Origin: Lytechinus variegatus
Lineage: Eukaryota; Echinodermata; Echinoidea; Temnopleuroida; Toxopneustidae
Reading direction: 5' to 3'
Assembly: GCF_018143015.1 (NCBI RefSeq)
Contig: NC_054755.1
Span: 11,572,124-11,636,123, forward strand
Length of the DNA: 64,000 nucleotides
The notes beneath the pieces were generated by a model, which was given only the letters and a program-made list of their open reading frames with translations, was not told the DNA's origin and did not search any database. Positions 11,511-24,062 of the stretch are shown here, one piece after another (position 1 is the stretch's first letter; the number at the start of each line of letters is the position of its first letter). The position numbers and the translations under genes were made by a program.

Positions 11511-11786
11511 GGGGCATCGTGGTCTAGTGGTTAAGACTCCCGTCTTTCAATCTGTGGTACTTGGGGTCGATTCCCAGACATGGCATGTTTTCCTTGAGCA
11601 AGAAATTACCCACATTGTGCTGCTCTCAACCCGGGTGAGGTAAATGGATACCGACAGTAAGTAATTCCTCAAAAAGCTGTGAGCACCTGAATCGATAGAC
11701 TCGCTTAGCCGGGGTAATATAGGAGTGCCTTGAGCACCTAGCAAGTTGGATATGTGCGCTATGCAAATCTTATTGTATTATTATTA
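11511..11786 (+). mobile_element. tRNA-derived SINE, near full length
   Basis: The head resembles a tRNA: an A-box-like TGGTCTAGTGG near 11520 and a B box GGTCGATTCC at 11565-11574. The conserved body follows (GGTAAATGGATACCG, AAAGCTGTGAGCACC, GTAATATAGGAGTGCC, GATATGTGCGCTAT), then a TTATTATTA tail. It is a SINE and not a working tRNA gene, since the acceptor stem is not closed. Confidence 0.85.
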
Positions 11787-12733
11787 GATTTCAAAAATTC
11801 TTTAAACACCTAAAATTTATAATGGGATGCTGTCTGAAATCAATACATGAATAGGTAACAAAGTGTTGTGCTTTCTTTTCGATGTTCTTGATATTCATCA
11901 AACGTATCGAAAAGCATTGATCAAGAGTGAAAGGGATTTTGAGTTAGGTCTTGAACTGATCCATTGGTTCGAAGTACAGTGAGAAGAAAGCTCGTGAAGG
12001 GAATCGCCTCTTATGAAGAAACAAAATAATGTGCACTAACTTCTCTGCAATGGGATCAGTCTACCATATTTCACACAAGATGGTGCTAGACTGTCTTGCT
12101 CCGTGCTAGAACGAGCCTGTGCCGGCTTGAATGAGCCTTCACACCCTGAAAATGAGCTGACCTTTTGTTTTGTTTAATTTTTTAGGAGATGATTGAAAGG
12201 AAGTGAATGGTGTAAATTTCTGCCAGGAATTTTGCAAATTCATTTCTAAAATAGCAAAATCTGATGACAAAAGCACAGTTCAATTTTCTGCTATATGAAA
12301 AAAAAGATAAACAATGAATCAGGCATGATAATGGTCAAAGCTTATTCCAAAGCACCATTCTTCTTAAAATTAGGGCAATACACAAAAATTAAGACGAAAA
12401 ATAACTTCTAAATACAATACATATAGAAAAATAAGAAAGACAATAGTGTCACTCATAGCAAGTTGTCCTTTTCTAACATTTGTTTGGCAGAATATTATAT
12501 TTTTCTCAAGATTTTTCATATAACATATGCATTATATAAAGTCCTACACAGGCAGCCGTGCTACAGTTTTCATAAAGTTATGAAGCATATGAGATGACAT
12601 TTGAATACCCCTCATTTTCTGTTTTTCACATATCACTTCTTAATCCGTTGTTGACAACTGTTTCATGTTCACCCACTTTTATTTAAAGTTCAAATAATGT
12701 AGATCGCCTGTATTCATAAAAGTTTAGAAAAAA
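11787..12733. other. No gene seen
   Basis: AT-rich intergenic sequence without recognisable genes or clear repeats. Confidence 0.5.
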
Positions 12734-13133
12734 TCAGGGGCGCCGGGTCCGGGGGCACAAGGAGACATTTTATATGCCCCTCCCCTTTCATCTAAAAATT
12801 GGCATTGTGTCTACCCTCTGGAAGTGATTTTTTTTCTTTCGCTTGTCAGATTTTCTCTTTTTTGCATGATCTTTTTAGTGAGATTTGTTTTTTTGATTCT
12901 GAAGGAAATTTACCCACTTTTTGTGCTACCTTATTCAAGAAATTTGGAATCACTCTGTTGATAAAAATGTTGATTGTTGGTTTGATTAGAGGTTGATGGG
13001 GGGGCACATTTTCCCGAGGAATATTAGACAAGCAAAAAAAGTCTTCACTCTCAAAGGGGGCACACTTTTATTTTAGCTGCTTTTTTATGTTACAAATTTT
13101 AATTGTGCCTCATCCCCCTGGATCCACCAGTGT
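12734..13133. mobile_element. Possible diverged MITE with GGATCC-type ends
   Basis: AGGGGCGCCGGGTCCGGGGGCAC at the left and CCCCCTGGATCCACCAGTG at the right are roughly inverted. Similar termini recur at 48278 and 60238. No coding capacity. Boundaries are approximate. Confidence 0.4.
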
Positions 13134-14222
13134 CTGTCATTTCTCTCTCACCCCTCTTCTCTCTCTCAAAGAAGATAGGACCTGACAATTAAACCACCCC
13201 TTCTTCCCTTCTTCACCACATCCACATGCATCTTTTTTTGTGTGTCTGGCTACATAGACTAGCAGGACCTCCTTCCCCCTCTTCCCCTTCCTCCTCACCT
13301 CAAATCTCTATCCCCTCTCCCTCATTACTGCCCCCCTCCTTTCCGACCCTCTCTGGGGGTAAAGGCAGTGGGGTTTTGTAACCTGCCAGAATTTCACCTG
13401 CTTCCGTAGCCAGAAGTGAGTCATGGATCACTAGGGGGTGCCCGAGGGGTGCCACGAAGGGGGAAAGTTTGGGGATCGGGAGGGTAGCAGAAGTCAGGTC
13501 CACACGGGGTTCACCAGAATTATTTGTGGTGTTGCTAAAACATATTTGCAATCCATTGCGGCCTTATCGTGAAATAAGTCACCTCTCCTCGTGTGTGTCG
13601 GTGTTTGTGCACTCGTTGTGTACAAAGTCAATGGGAGTTAAAAAGAAGTCACCAGCGCTGACGAAATAATCGGTCGTGAATGGACTGGTGACTTTATAAA
13701 CCAGGATAATGCCTCAATTGCAAAATGTATTCCATTTTTACAATTGATGGGTCGTCATTTTAACCACAGCACGTCAATTTTCTCCCATAGTTGCAAGAAC
13801 CAGGACAACAATCTAGTGTAAATTTGCAAGAGTAATTAGTAAAAGAAAAAAAACTTCTGATTTAATTGATTTAGGGTTCCAAAATTGGCTGGCAATTGAT
13901 TCCAAGTTTTTTATTGCAATTTTCATGCAATGTTCCATTAAACGTAAATATGAGGTCATAAACTTTGCCATATCTGAGTGCTCAAAAGATGCTATTTTAA
14001 TATAATAAGCAAAATAATAAGTGGGATAATATTCATGTAATTATTTTATCTTGTATAAGTGCAGATAACTCAGGGAAGGGCTGGGTGGAAGAACTTACCC
14101 CACATTAACACCAGGGGGTGTCTCACAAAGAGTTAAGTATTAGGTCAGTGGCGATATGCAGTGGGGGGCAGTTGCCCTCCAGAAATTATGAAAACACATT
14201 TTTTACTGAAAATTGTCACGAA
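13134..14222. other. Pyrimidine-rich tract and GC-richer unique sequence, no gene seen
   Basis: 13140-13350 is C/T-rich low-complexity sequence. 13360-13690 is distinctly richer in GC and CpG than its surroundings and is not repeat-like, so it might be regulatory, but no exon is evident. Near 14115 GGGGGTGTCTCACAAAGAG looks like a MITE terminus trace. Confidence 0.45.
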
Positions 14223-14885
14223 GATGTCAAAACTTTGTATATATATCTTATTTTTACAGTGCTCTTCCCTAATTCTACAATGTTGAAGACAACTACCTTG
14301 TTTATCCTTTTCCAGACAGTTCGGATTAGATTTGAGAGTCAATATGAGCTGATACAATAAGCTTCTCCTGATAGAGATTTACCATTGGCTATCCATAGTT
14401 TAACCTCAATTTAAGACTAGAGTTTGAATCAAATATGACTTCAGAATATGGGCCTTTAAAGTTAGAAGTGATTGGAAGATGGATAGAAGTTGTGGTGAAA
14501 ATGTCAGAGATTTACACATGTTAGGAAATGAAGTCAACTCTCGGTCTCAGTTCAAAACCAAACATGACTTCACAGTTTCTGCTGGGAAAATCAGAAGGGG
14601 GAAAAGTTGGGGATTGGAGGTCGGAGTTGCACAGTAGCTATGTTCACATGAGAATGTCATTGTATTCTGAAGTCGTGGTTTGAATATGGATGGCCGATAG
14701 TGACATAAATCTCTAATAGTAGAGGGTCAACGAATCCGCTCATTTGACTCTCAATTCATTCTTAACTGTCTGGGAAGATAAAATAAGATAGTTTTCTTGA
14801 CTAATGTAACGAATTGGGGAAGAGCACAGTGAACATATGAAGCACACAATGTAAACAAAGTTTGACATGTTTGGCTTCCCATAAT
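14223..14885. mobile_element. Inverted-repeat DNA element, ~240-bp arms
   Basis: The left arm (about 14223-14465) contains AGTGCTCTTCCCTAATTC, CCAGACAGTT and TAGAGATTTACC. The right arm (about 14643-14885) carries the same phrases inverted (GAATTGGGGAAGAGCAC, AACTGTCTGGGAAG, CATAAATCTCTA). A spacer of about 175 bp lies between. The short frame at 14118-14360 lies in the left arm. Diverged, no transposase. Confidence 0.7.
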
Positions 14886-14959
14886 TTTAGCACAGAATCA
14901 CACCATGGTCTATTAAGTTAAACCCGACTTCAGAATACTGGCCAATAATTTAACTGACT

Positions 14960-16924
14960 GAGGTTTTCACCTGGAAGTGTTGTATTGGAGAAAACAACTG
15001 TTTTTGGATGCATTTGTTGTCTTGAATCACAAAGTTTACTAGTCACTAAAACCACAAGGAATGTCCTAGTTATTTGAAAAACAAGCCAGGTTACTCAAAT
15101 GTAGGTTTCTTGTGAATGTAATTCATTATAATATGCAAGGTTGTTTGATTTATTAATATTGCTATATTTTGTTTGTATCATCAATGAGTTGCTTTAGAAT
15201 CCTCTTCTTCAAAAAAATTTGTTCTCATTCAATTTCACTTCTTTCTCCTTATAAAGGTAAAATGTACAATGTGACTTCCTAATGAATTCCTCATTAATAA
15301 TATTGAAAATTAGGACTTGTTTGTAACTCTTTTATTTCTAAAACTCCTAAAGTCCTTTTTTTTATTTCTCTGAATTAAGTATCTTCATGATGAAATATGT
15401 TTTAAGCTTTTATTTATTTCAAAAAAGTTTTGAAAAGTCACTGTTCAACAGGATATTCAAAAGCAGTTGTTTTTTAGTTTTGTCTTTCGACTGCTGGACT
15501 TTGAGTAGGCTCATATTACACCTATGCCACATATTTTCGTTTTTACCATGGCAACTAAAAGGAAGTAATGTGTGATCTTCCAAATCCTTTTCCCATTTCA
15601 AGGGAAAAGATATATATATATGTATATATTATATAATTTCACACACATATTATTTGAAGTCACAAAATGACCTGATTTCAGAATTCTTCATAAATATAGC
15701 AACAGTACTGCTCTTTTTTCTTTCATAACTAAAACTACCTTTAGAGAGACACAATAATGACAATATTATGCTAAAAAGAAAATTCCTTTGAAAATGAACA
15801 TAACTTTTATTCATCATCACTCATTACCATAAATTCAAAATCAGCATATAATAATAGTATGACATAAGCAAAGAATTATTTTCACATAATTGCAAATACA
15901 TCAATAATATCTGCAGAATTAATTTTACGTTTCATCACTATATTCCCAAGTATAATGTTTCATACACAAGAACAATAACATGAAAATATCATAATCATAT
16001 ATCATCGCGTCATTGATATATTGCCATATTGTAGCACTACATTATAATAGTTTAATATACCATACTTCATCGTGAATAGGAGACAAAGAATGGTATGACA
16101 ATTCTGAAAAGACAAAGTCATGAAGAGTATTAACACTTCATGTTATGCCTCCAGCATAACAAAATTAGATTACCAACTGAAATAATCACTATCTTCCATA
16201 CAAAATTACCAGTTTGTTATGATCAAAATGTGTTACTTAGATATTGGATGACATACAGGTCAAATTAATAGTAATGGTAAAACAAATACATTCATGTATA
16301 AAACAAAAAGGCAATTTGGGGATTTGAAAAGACATAGCAGTGTTAGCTTTTGGAACAAAGAAATGGAAAAGGGGGCTTTGTAAATGAGTACCATGTTCCA
16401 CTGTTTTTCTTCATATTCATTTACTGTTTGAGTTGTATTCAATACCATATCCATCATCTCTTTAGTAAACATAAGAAAGGTCAAACCCTGGGAAAGGGTT
16501 GAAGAACATAACGTAAACAATGAAATCTACTATGTAAGACTCGCACAAGTATACATGTATGTGGCTACATGTACTTCTCTACCATAATTGACATTCAAAT
16601 AATACAAATATTTGGTTGTAATTTTCTGTCATGTACACATAATGGCAAACAGTGAATTAACCTACCATAGTTGTCCTCCTCCAAACCACAAAAAGGAAAT
16701 GTCAAATTGCACATAAGTCTAATATTTGTTCCAACAGCATGGTTAAATTTTAGCACATATGATGAAGGGCATATTGTAGGCTTAATCATTCGCATATCTG
16801 TACAAAGTTTAAAAAACTTACTTTTAGGATGGTTGATTTTTTTATTGATAACACATAATTCCACATGAAGCTCACACTTGAATTTACCCATTGGTGAAAG
16901 GAAGTGATCTTTTGATTTACACAC
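14960..16924. other. No gene seen; AT-rich
   Basis: Long AT-rich tract with a TATATATATG microsatellite near 15610. Frames on both strands look random. No exon or clear repeat identified. Confidence 0.5.
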
Positions 16925-17385
16925 TCAGACACCCTTCTCGTTATACTTTCTAAAACTAGGTTACTGGAAACGGTTCAGGAAACCAGTTTGGAAGATCGTT
17001 TTGCTAGTGTTCCCATTTGATCACTGGAAAGTGGTTTTCAAAATCACTTCAAGTGAAGCGGTCTTGTTGCTATGGGAACACTAAGTGGGGTGACATGTTT
17101 CGCGCAAAATTTGAAACCGCAGCGTAAGCATTCCACATACAGTGTGTGGAGTCGTGCGCTCCAAATGTGCAAAGATCGCTTCCCGAAGAACGGTTGTGTT
17201 GTCCCGAAGAACACTTATGCTGAACCAGTTTAACAAGGCATAGCAATCTTCAAAACTACATCACAAGGTGGTTTTCTGAACCGCTTTGGAAGATCGCATC
17301 CAAGACTGCTTCGACCGTTCTCATTACACGTTTCCACGAAAACTAGTTTCTAGTAAACTAGTTTTAGGACGGTAGTGATAAGTGT
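16925..17385. mobile_element. ~460-bp MITE-like element
   Basis: The left end CTAAAACTAGGTTACTGGAAAC matches, inverted, the right end with AACTAGTTTCTAGTAAACTAG. Inside, paired phrases such as GGAAGATCG and AACACTTATGCTGAACC against CCCGAAGAACG fall on both halves. It is GC-richer than its surroundings and has no coding frame. Confidence 0.6.
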
Positions 17386-18826
17386 GTCAAATTCTTTTTT
17401 TTTCTTTTTGATAGAAAGAGACAAGTTCTGATAGTGATAGAAAGATGAAAGTTTCTATGGTAGTAGGATAAGTAAACAGACATGCACAAAAAAGTTATTT
17501 AATTTAACCTTACTCCATCAACATGTTGTGATAGACACATGCATCACTATAACACAACTACATGGTTGGCTCAGTATATAGATGTTCATTTATTTATCAG
17601 CAGGCGTTAGTAAGTGTGTAGAAGCTTGAATGAATAACTTCCTTGAAATTCTCAAGTGGAAAATCAAGGGGTAATTACTGTACTGCGCTTGCATGTGATA
17701 TCTCACAGATACATGTACATGTATGAGGGTTCTATATGTAATAAACTCATTATTATCATTATAATGCAAGTTTCGTATTCCTTTGAAACATTCATGATAC
17801 TTAGAGAAGTGGACAAGAGAACAAGGAAAAAATTTAAATTGTAGAAACTTTCAGAAAAATCATATAAAGAAATAATTACATGTGTAATGTGATTTAAATA
17901 GGAAAAGAACTAGATGTGACAACTTTCAATTATAACAAGACTAGAGGAGTTGGATGATAATTAGAAATTAAGGAGATGGTCATTATATACATGTAGAAAG
18001 AGTCTTAGAAACATGCCTTTTCTTAATATTGAAGTCAATTGAATATCCTATTAAAACAAAGCCCCTTGAAATACACATGAATGAATAACAATATCCTCTC
18101 AAACGAAATAAAGAATAATTGTAATGATGTCTGGTGTTATTTTACTTTTACCACTAAATGATATTTCCTTATTTCAAAGTTAAACATAAAAATAAATACA
18201 GCTAAAAACAAAGCCCTTGAGATGTATGTATTTGGATTACAAAAAAGTGGATTTGAATGGGAATAAATTTGTATGCAAGAGTAAACTCAAAAGAAACAAT
18301 GATGGTTATTTTTACTTCATTTTTTGATGTATATTTTCACTTTTTCCCTCATGATGCCTTTTGGAGAGACTGAATCCGAGAGAAAAAAAACATACATGTA
18401 CATTTAAAATAAAATGATGCCCCGTCAATTATTGAATAAAATCTTTAGCAGCGTTACAATAATTTTAAGTCACATTATCATGTATGTACACAGTGTATCT
18501 ATGAAAACTTGTTGTGTGTATATATGATTTGAATATACAAGGATACCGGAGCGATAAGATTTGTGTTATGTTACAAATACATGTACAACAAAATAAATAA
18601 CCTTTTCTACACTTTTAACACTAATTTACAAGAAATTGTACACACTATTTTACACACAGGAGGGTCACAGAACAAGAAATCATATTCCTTCAAGAACTAC
18701 GTACTTTGCATTTTTTTTACTTCTTATAGCAGCAATATCACAGTACAATACAAACATCCAGTAGCACCTTTGATAATGGGGTGAATTTCAGTTCAGGTGT
18801 TAAGTGTTTGGTGTCAAGTGTCAAAA
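17386..18826. other. No gene seen; AT-rich
   Basis: AT-rich with several ACATGTACATGTA motifs. No credible coding sequence. Confidence 0.5.
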
Positions 18827-19235
18827 CCAGAGTTATACTGACACCATTAAGTCATACACCAGTGAATCTCAGTTTATGTAAACCATGCATGTATGATGAA
18901 ATCAAATTTGAATAAGCACTTAACCTATACACAACAGTGAGTGCAAACCTTAGCATCCGATGTCAGATCCAGTGTTATGAAGACACCATTATTAAGTTAA
19001 ACACCAGTGAATCTCAGTTCATGTAAACCATATGACGTAATCAAATTTGAATAAGCACTCATACACCAGTGAGTGCAAACCTTGGCATCCGATGTCATAT
19101 CCAGTGTTATGCAGACACCATTCAGTTATGCACCAGTGAATCTCAGTTATATAAGAAAGCATAAACCTAATGTCATAATCAAATTTGAACAAGCACTGAG
19201 TAATACACCAGTGGGTGCAAACTATGGAACAGTGT
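18827..19235 (+). repeat. Tandem repeat, ~132-142-bp unit, about three copies
   Basis: Units start CCAG(A/T)GTTATRNWGACACC at 18827, 18969 and 19101. Each includes CACCAGTGAATCTCAGTT, ATCAAATTTGAATAAGCAC and GTGAGTGCAAACC. The third unit is partial and diverged. Confidence 0.85.
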
Positions 19236-22200
19236 AAACCTTTTGACACCAAACCATTTTGAATAAGCTCTTGAATCTTTCTAAAAAAAAAACTTTACTG
19301 AGATTTCATAATCAAACACCATAATTGTAACACCAAACTTGATTCAATATCTTCATGTCAAATCTGAATTAAATAAAAGCCATGTATACTTATACTCTCT
19401 TTGCATGATTGATCTAAAACATGATGATGGACGACAAACCAATTAAATTGGAGCAGTGTTAATACCATACTTGAAGTAGTTGTGGACCAATGTGGACCAA
19501 TGACTATTATCATTATACTGTAGGTTTACATTCTAATTATTAGCAATCAGTTTAATGAACAATATATCTCTTGCCACAAATTTATTTACTACCACTACTG
19601 ATAATATAATATTAATTATGTGAAAAGCTGTCAAGCAGAACTGGGAGGAAATTGAAATCATGATTTCTTTTCCATGTAAATGCAAGGACAATAATAAAGT
19701 ACTGCCTTGCTTTTGCAGAAGGCATGCCTTTGAAAGATGGTTTACCAATACTGGCTTAAAATCAGTTCATGTTTTCAATAAACAATTCTTGTGAGAAATG
19801 TTCACATGAAATATGTTTAATGAGTAATTTGGGGAGCATCTCTCAGAGGATAGGACTACTGGCATGGGTTATTTATTCATAAGACAAGACTTCAAACATC
19901 AATCATTAAATGCTTCAAATTCATCACCTCATATCAATATCTCAAAGAGTTCATTAACAAACCTTCATAGTTTATGTCTGATCAATGAATATAATTACTA
20001 CATGACAATGCATGCATATCTCATTGCACTCGCGAACAGGTACTCTATGTGAATTATTCATTCAAAACAGCAGCCAATGCCTTCCAAACTGTGCGCTAAT
20101 GATGGAGGAAACGTCCTATAAAAATGTGCCACTGCACTGCAGAAATCCAGGAAGGGGTTAAAAGAAAGAGGAAAGGGGGCCTCCCGTCGGAGGTCACGGA
20201 AGGGAAGCGTACAGTCATCGCGATAACTCATCGAACAAGGGGGGTGCCTTATTAGCAGTTGCCAGAGTATGTGAGCGCGTCTGTTGCAGCACTGAATCGA
20301 ATAGAGAATCCTGCAATACATAGCTTATACACAGGGAATGGAGTCACTTCCATCGAGACTAAACATGAATTGAACTCTTGACGAGTACAGCGCAAATCAA
20401 ATTTCTCACAAGAAATAAGCATCAAAGTCAAACATAAACCTAATAATTGCCAATTCTTTTAAGACAAATATTGTCATATATTTTTAGGAGTAAAACAGAC
20501 ACAGAGAATAACATAAGCAACCTAAGATTATAAGAAAGATTGAACTTAAGGCAGTCAGTTAAAAAAAGCTTATCCAATTATGACCAGTGATATATTTGCA
20601 AGCATTGAGTACATCAAAGTGAGTCACAACTAATAATTGAAAATATTAAGGAATTTTACTCTGTCCCCTATTTCTGTTTGAGAAATGTGCATGTTTGAAA
20701 GAGTATAAAAGTGAATGTTACATTGCATATGAAGGCGAAAATTCATACTACAAAACTCACAAATAAAAACATTACTAAGAGCAAAATGAACATGAATTTG
20801 CAGATATTTTGCAGGAGTGGTGATTTTTTTCATGTGTTTCTAAACAAGTTTTCGATATTGATTCCCCTCTTACAATTTTCTATATATCATGCGAGAGTAT
20901 TTTGTTCTCAAATGGAATTATACAACCATTCAATGGCCTCCCTTTGTACACAATATAACCTCCATAATTACGAGTGAATCATCCGTATTGGAGGCGTTTT
21001 ATCACCGTTAAATGTCAAACATCGCAGATGTTTTGGGGGGAAGCTTGTTTGTTTCCAGGGCGATACTAGCAGTCAAAACTTTGAATGCATGCCAGAAAGA
21101 AATCTTTGAATAAATTCAGGAAATGACGATCTTGTTGGTAATTACTATTCATTTCCTAATTTCAATGAAATAACAATGATCTAACAGAAAAACTTAATTT
21201 CAAACACAAAATAGGAAATAGCTTGAATGAAGGAGATTACAAATTATATAATTTAACACTTGCATGTAGAAAAACATGGCTTTATGTATCATTTGAAATG
21301 AAATAACAAAACATGTGTTCAGTCCTTCATATTGCTTACTGTAGTTTTATTCACTTCTTCCCATATGTCCTACCGTTATGTTTCAAGAGCAAAAGATGAT
21401 ATGAAGCCAGCTTTGGAGTCACAATCTGCCATTGTTGGTCTCGGCCTCAGACCCAGTCACTCAAACAAAGTCCAAAGGTAAAGCTAATAAACTGAACTTT
21501 GACTTCAACTACCAACTCTCTAATCCACCCGTTTTGAAGTTTAACGTTCGAAATTTAAAAAATATCCTTATAATTTGGAATGGTTCCCTTTGAATCTGAT
21601 GTTTTCATGGTATTATGAAACAATTATTTGAGTGTTTTGTAACAAGGGCATACATGCTATGACGCAACAGAAATGAGAAGGAGGAAGATTATATCATCCT
21701 TTCCAACACTAAACTATCAACAGGCACAGGAAATTTCTAATGAACTTTGATGGCTATATTTTAATGCACAAAATAATAATTCAAATGAAATCAATGCAGA
21801 GGCCCAGCATTAAAAAGAAATAGTGCATTTGGCAGTGTTTCTTGTTCTGAGTTAAATGGTTAAACATGGCACATACTGTAACCCTGGAAACAAAATGATA
21901 AAAAAAAATCATGAATAACTTGTAAAAGAGATATATAAGGTTTTTTAATTGCAATGATTTCTCCCCATTGCAGTTCAGTTTGGAAGGGCTTAGTTGGGAC
22001 ACTTTAATAGCACACTTGTCTATACATGTATATTGATCAGAATACGTTATAGAGATGGGTAATAGAATCTGTTCTTCTTGTATTAACAGTACAGGTTCTG
22101 GCCATAGAGCGTAAACAATTGTAATACTCAACATCAGTATACTTGAGTTTTACTAATAACCACACTTAGAGGAGTAGACAGTGAATTAACAAAGAGAGAG

Positions 22201-22477
22201 GGAGAGGGATTGTACAACAAAATGGCTAACATTAGAAATACGTAAAAGTTGTGAACAAGATTGAAATTATCATCAATATTGAATTCTTTTCATTAAATTT
22301 CTGAAGAATATCGTGAAAAGGGATATTGCTCTTCCAATGTTCTTGATTTCAAAATCGCAACAAATAATTGATGCAATTGTTCAACCCGATAATTTTGGTA
22401 TAGTCCAATACATGCTTTTCTGTGTGCAGTCGCAGTCTGCAGTACATGCAATCTTTGGAAGAATGTAGTTAATTTTT
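19236..22477. other. No gene seen; one GC-richer patch at 20060-20330
   Basis: Mostly AT-rich. The patch at 20060-20330 has higher GC and several CpGs and is not repeat-like, so it is a candidate regulatory segment. A minus-strand frame of 87 codons across it resembles no protein I know. Confidence 0.45.
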
Positions 22478-22615
22478 TATCACTTTGGCGAATCCCTTTT
22501 CAACTAAACCAGTTTGTAAATGTTGGTGCATTACAGTAAAAACCTCTATCACTTTGGCGATTCCCTTTTCAACTAGACCTGTTTGTACATGTTGATGCAT
22601 TACAATAAAAACCTC
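22478..22615 (+). repeat. 69-bp tandem duplication
   Basis: Two adjacent copies (22478-22546, 22547-22615) each contain TATCACTTTGGCGA, CCCTTTTCAACTA and ACCTCTAT. A few substitutions separate them. It lies 3' of NCK and may be in its 3' UTR or beyond. Confidence 0.85.
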
Positions 22616-23170
22616 TATGGCTTTGAGAAAGTTTCCTCCGATAGTCAAATTCACATGACATATTTTATATTCAAGTGAAGTGTACTAACAGGAGAAAAGG
22701 ACACTTCTACTCAGTGGGATTACACAATTACGTACAAGTACTTTGTTAAATTCAAACCGTAAAGTTAACATTATTGGGGGAAGATCTTGGACAATAGCAA
22801 CACTTGGAAAATAGACAAAAGGTTTCCATAAGTTTCTTTGAAGGTCTGAAATAAAACTGACATTAATGCTCGATGATCCCCAACAGCACTTCATTCACTA
22901 GTCTGTTGAGTCTTGCAGCTATCACAAAGCCTGTGTATGAAGCTCATCCTATCATGGTTAATATAGCACAATGTCCTGAACGAGGAAGCTCTTGCTGGTC
23001 AATAACTAACAGTCCAAGAGCTACATGTACATCTAAAGCATTCTTCATGTGGTTTCTTTGAAAACACATGTGCATGTACATTGGAATCTCACTTTGGTAC
23101 ATGTATATAAACATAACACGGTGAGTCCCACAAGGCTCCAAGTTGGGACCTATGCAGTTCATTCTCAGAG

Positions 23171-23353
23171 TTTATTCATTCTTTACTGTGCTCTCACACT
23201 CACTTTCTCCCTCTCTCTCTCTCTCTCTTTCCTCACTCAATAAAGAAATGTAATCCCTCACAAGCGAATAAAAGATATTAACGCCCACCCAGGCAGTTTT
23301 TCTTCTGTTCATGCTGGGGTATTTTCAGCGTCCATTAGAAATCACCCTTGACA
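23171..23353 (-). other. nck: Candidate NCK 3' UTR with poly(A) signal
   Basis: A minus-strand AATAAA (plus-strand TTTATT at 23171-23176) lies about 180 bp after the NCK stop. A CT-rich microsatellite sits at 23203-23230. The true 3' end is not shown by sequence; a longer UTR is possible. Confidence 0.4.
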
Positions 23354-23557
23354 TTAATTTCTCTGATTCGGCCGTGTTAAATACAGCTTGAGTTCGCCAT
23401 CGTCTGAGCTGAATATGGGTGAGCGTTTGTAGTGGTCGACAAGGTCATCTAATGACTCAAACTTCCGCTGTCCGATACAGAACTTCTTATCTGACCGCGT
23501 CACTTTGAAATGCTTCACTCGATCTGGAGCCTTCACAGACACAGCAAAGTCACCAGG
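23354..23557 (-). CDS. nck: NCK adaptor protein, last coding exon (SH2 C-terminal part)
   Basis: This 204-bp exon encodes the final 67 residues and a TAA stop. It is preceded on the minus strand by a strong acceptor (TTTTATTCATTTTCGCAG) and joins the upstream exon in phase 0, giving [16 protein letters not shown], which follows vertebrate NCK (RDSESS-PNDFSVSLKA). It completes the SH2 domain: VKHFKV strand, FCIGQRKF, a [12 protein letters not shown] helix, and KLYL near the end. The final residues are PNQRN. The reading beyond the acceptor into intron (MMLWKNKIR...) is not coding. Confidence 0.95.
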   Translation of the reverse strand, partial: PGDFAVSVKAPDRVKHFKVTRSDKKFCIGQRKFESLDDLVDHYKRSPIFSSDDGELKLYLTRPNQRN

Positions 23558-24062
23558 CTGCGAAAATGAATAAAAGATAATTGCTCTTATTTTGTTTTTC
23601 CAAAGCATCATTTAATTTCAACCTTCTCAACTACTTCCTACAATATACTCATGATTAACCAACATTTAAAATGTTTTATATTCATAATTGAGCATTTCAT
23701 GATTGTTTGTAGAGAATTAGATTTACGGCAGTGCTAGGGTTTATTGCTTCAATTATGTGCAGATTATCTCTTGAGAATTTGTATTGAGAGAAAATATCAC
23801 AGAATCTTGAGATTACATTGCTAAACCAAACTTCTAAATTTTTTTTGCACTAACCCAAAAAGAGATGAAGGGTTCATGTACAGTGTATCACTCCTTAAAA
23901 ATCTCAAACATGTTAACAATTCTGAAAAGAAGAACTAGCATGACATATACATGTATGCAAAAGTCCATTGAAATTATAAAATGACCCTAGCATGTATTTG
24001 TCAAGGTATGGTGCCAGTTAAGACCTTAAAATAACCACTTATTTAGAGTAGACTGTTCTTAC
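23558..24062 (-). other. nck: NCK intron within the SH2 domain
   Basis: Donor GTAAGAAC at 24062 and acceptor TTTTCGCAG ending at 23558, both consensus. Phase 0. The intron is AT-rich with no element recognised. Confidence 0.85.

Noticed and set aside
11511-11590. Possible tRNA gene
   Set aside because: A and B boxes present but stems do not close and a SINE body follows; same for 35290 and 62886.
22478-22615. Possible CRISPR-like repeat
   Set aside because: Only two adjacent 69-bp copies, no spacers, eukaryotic context.
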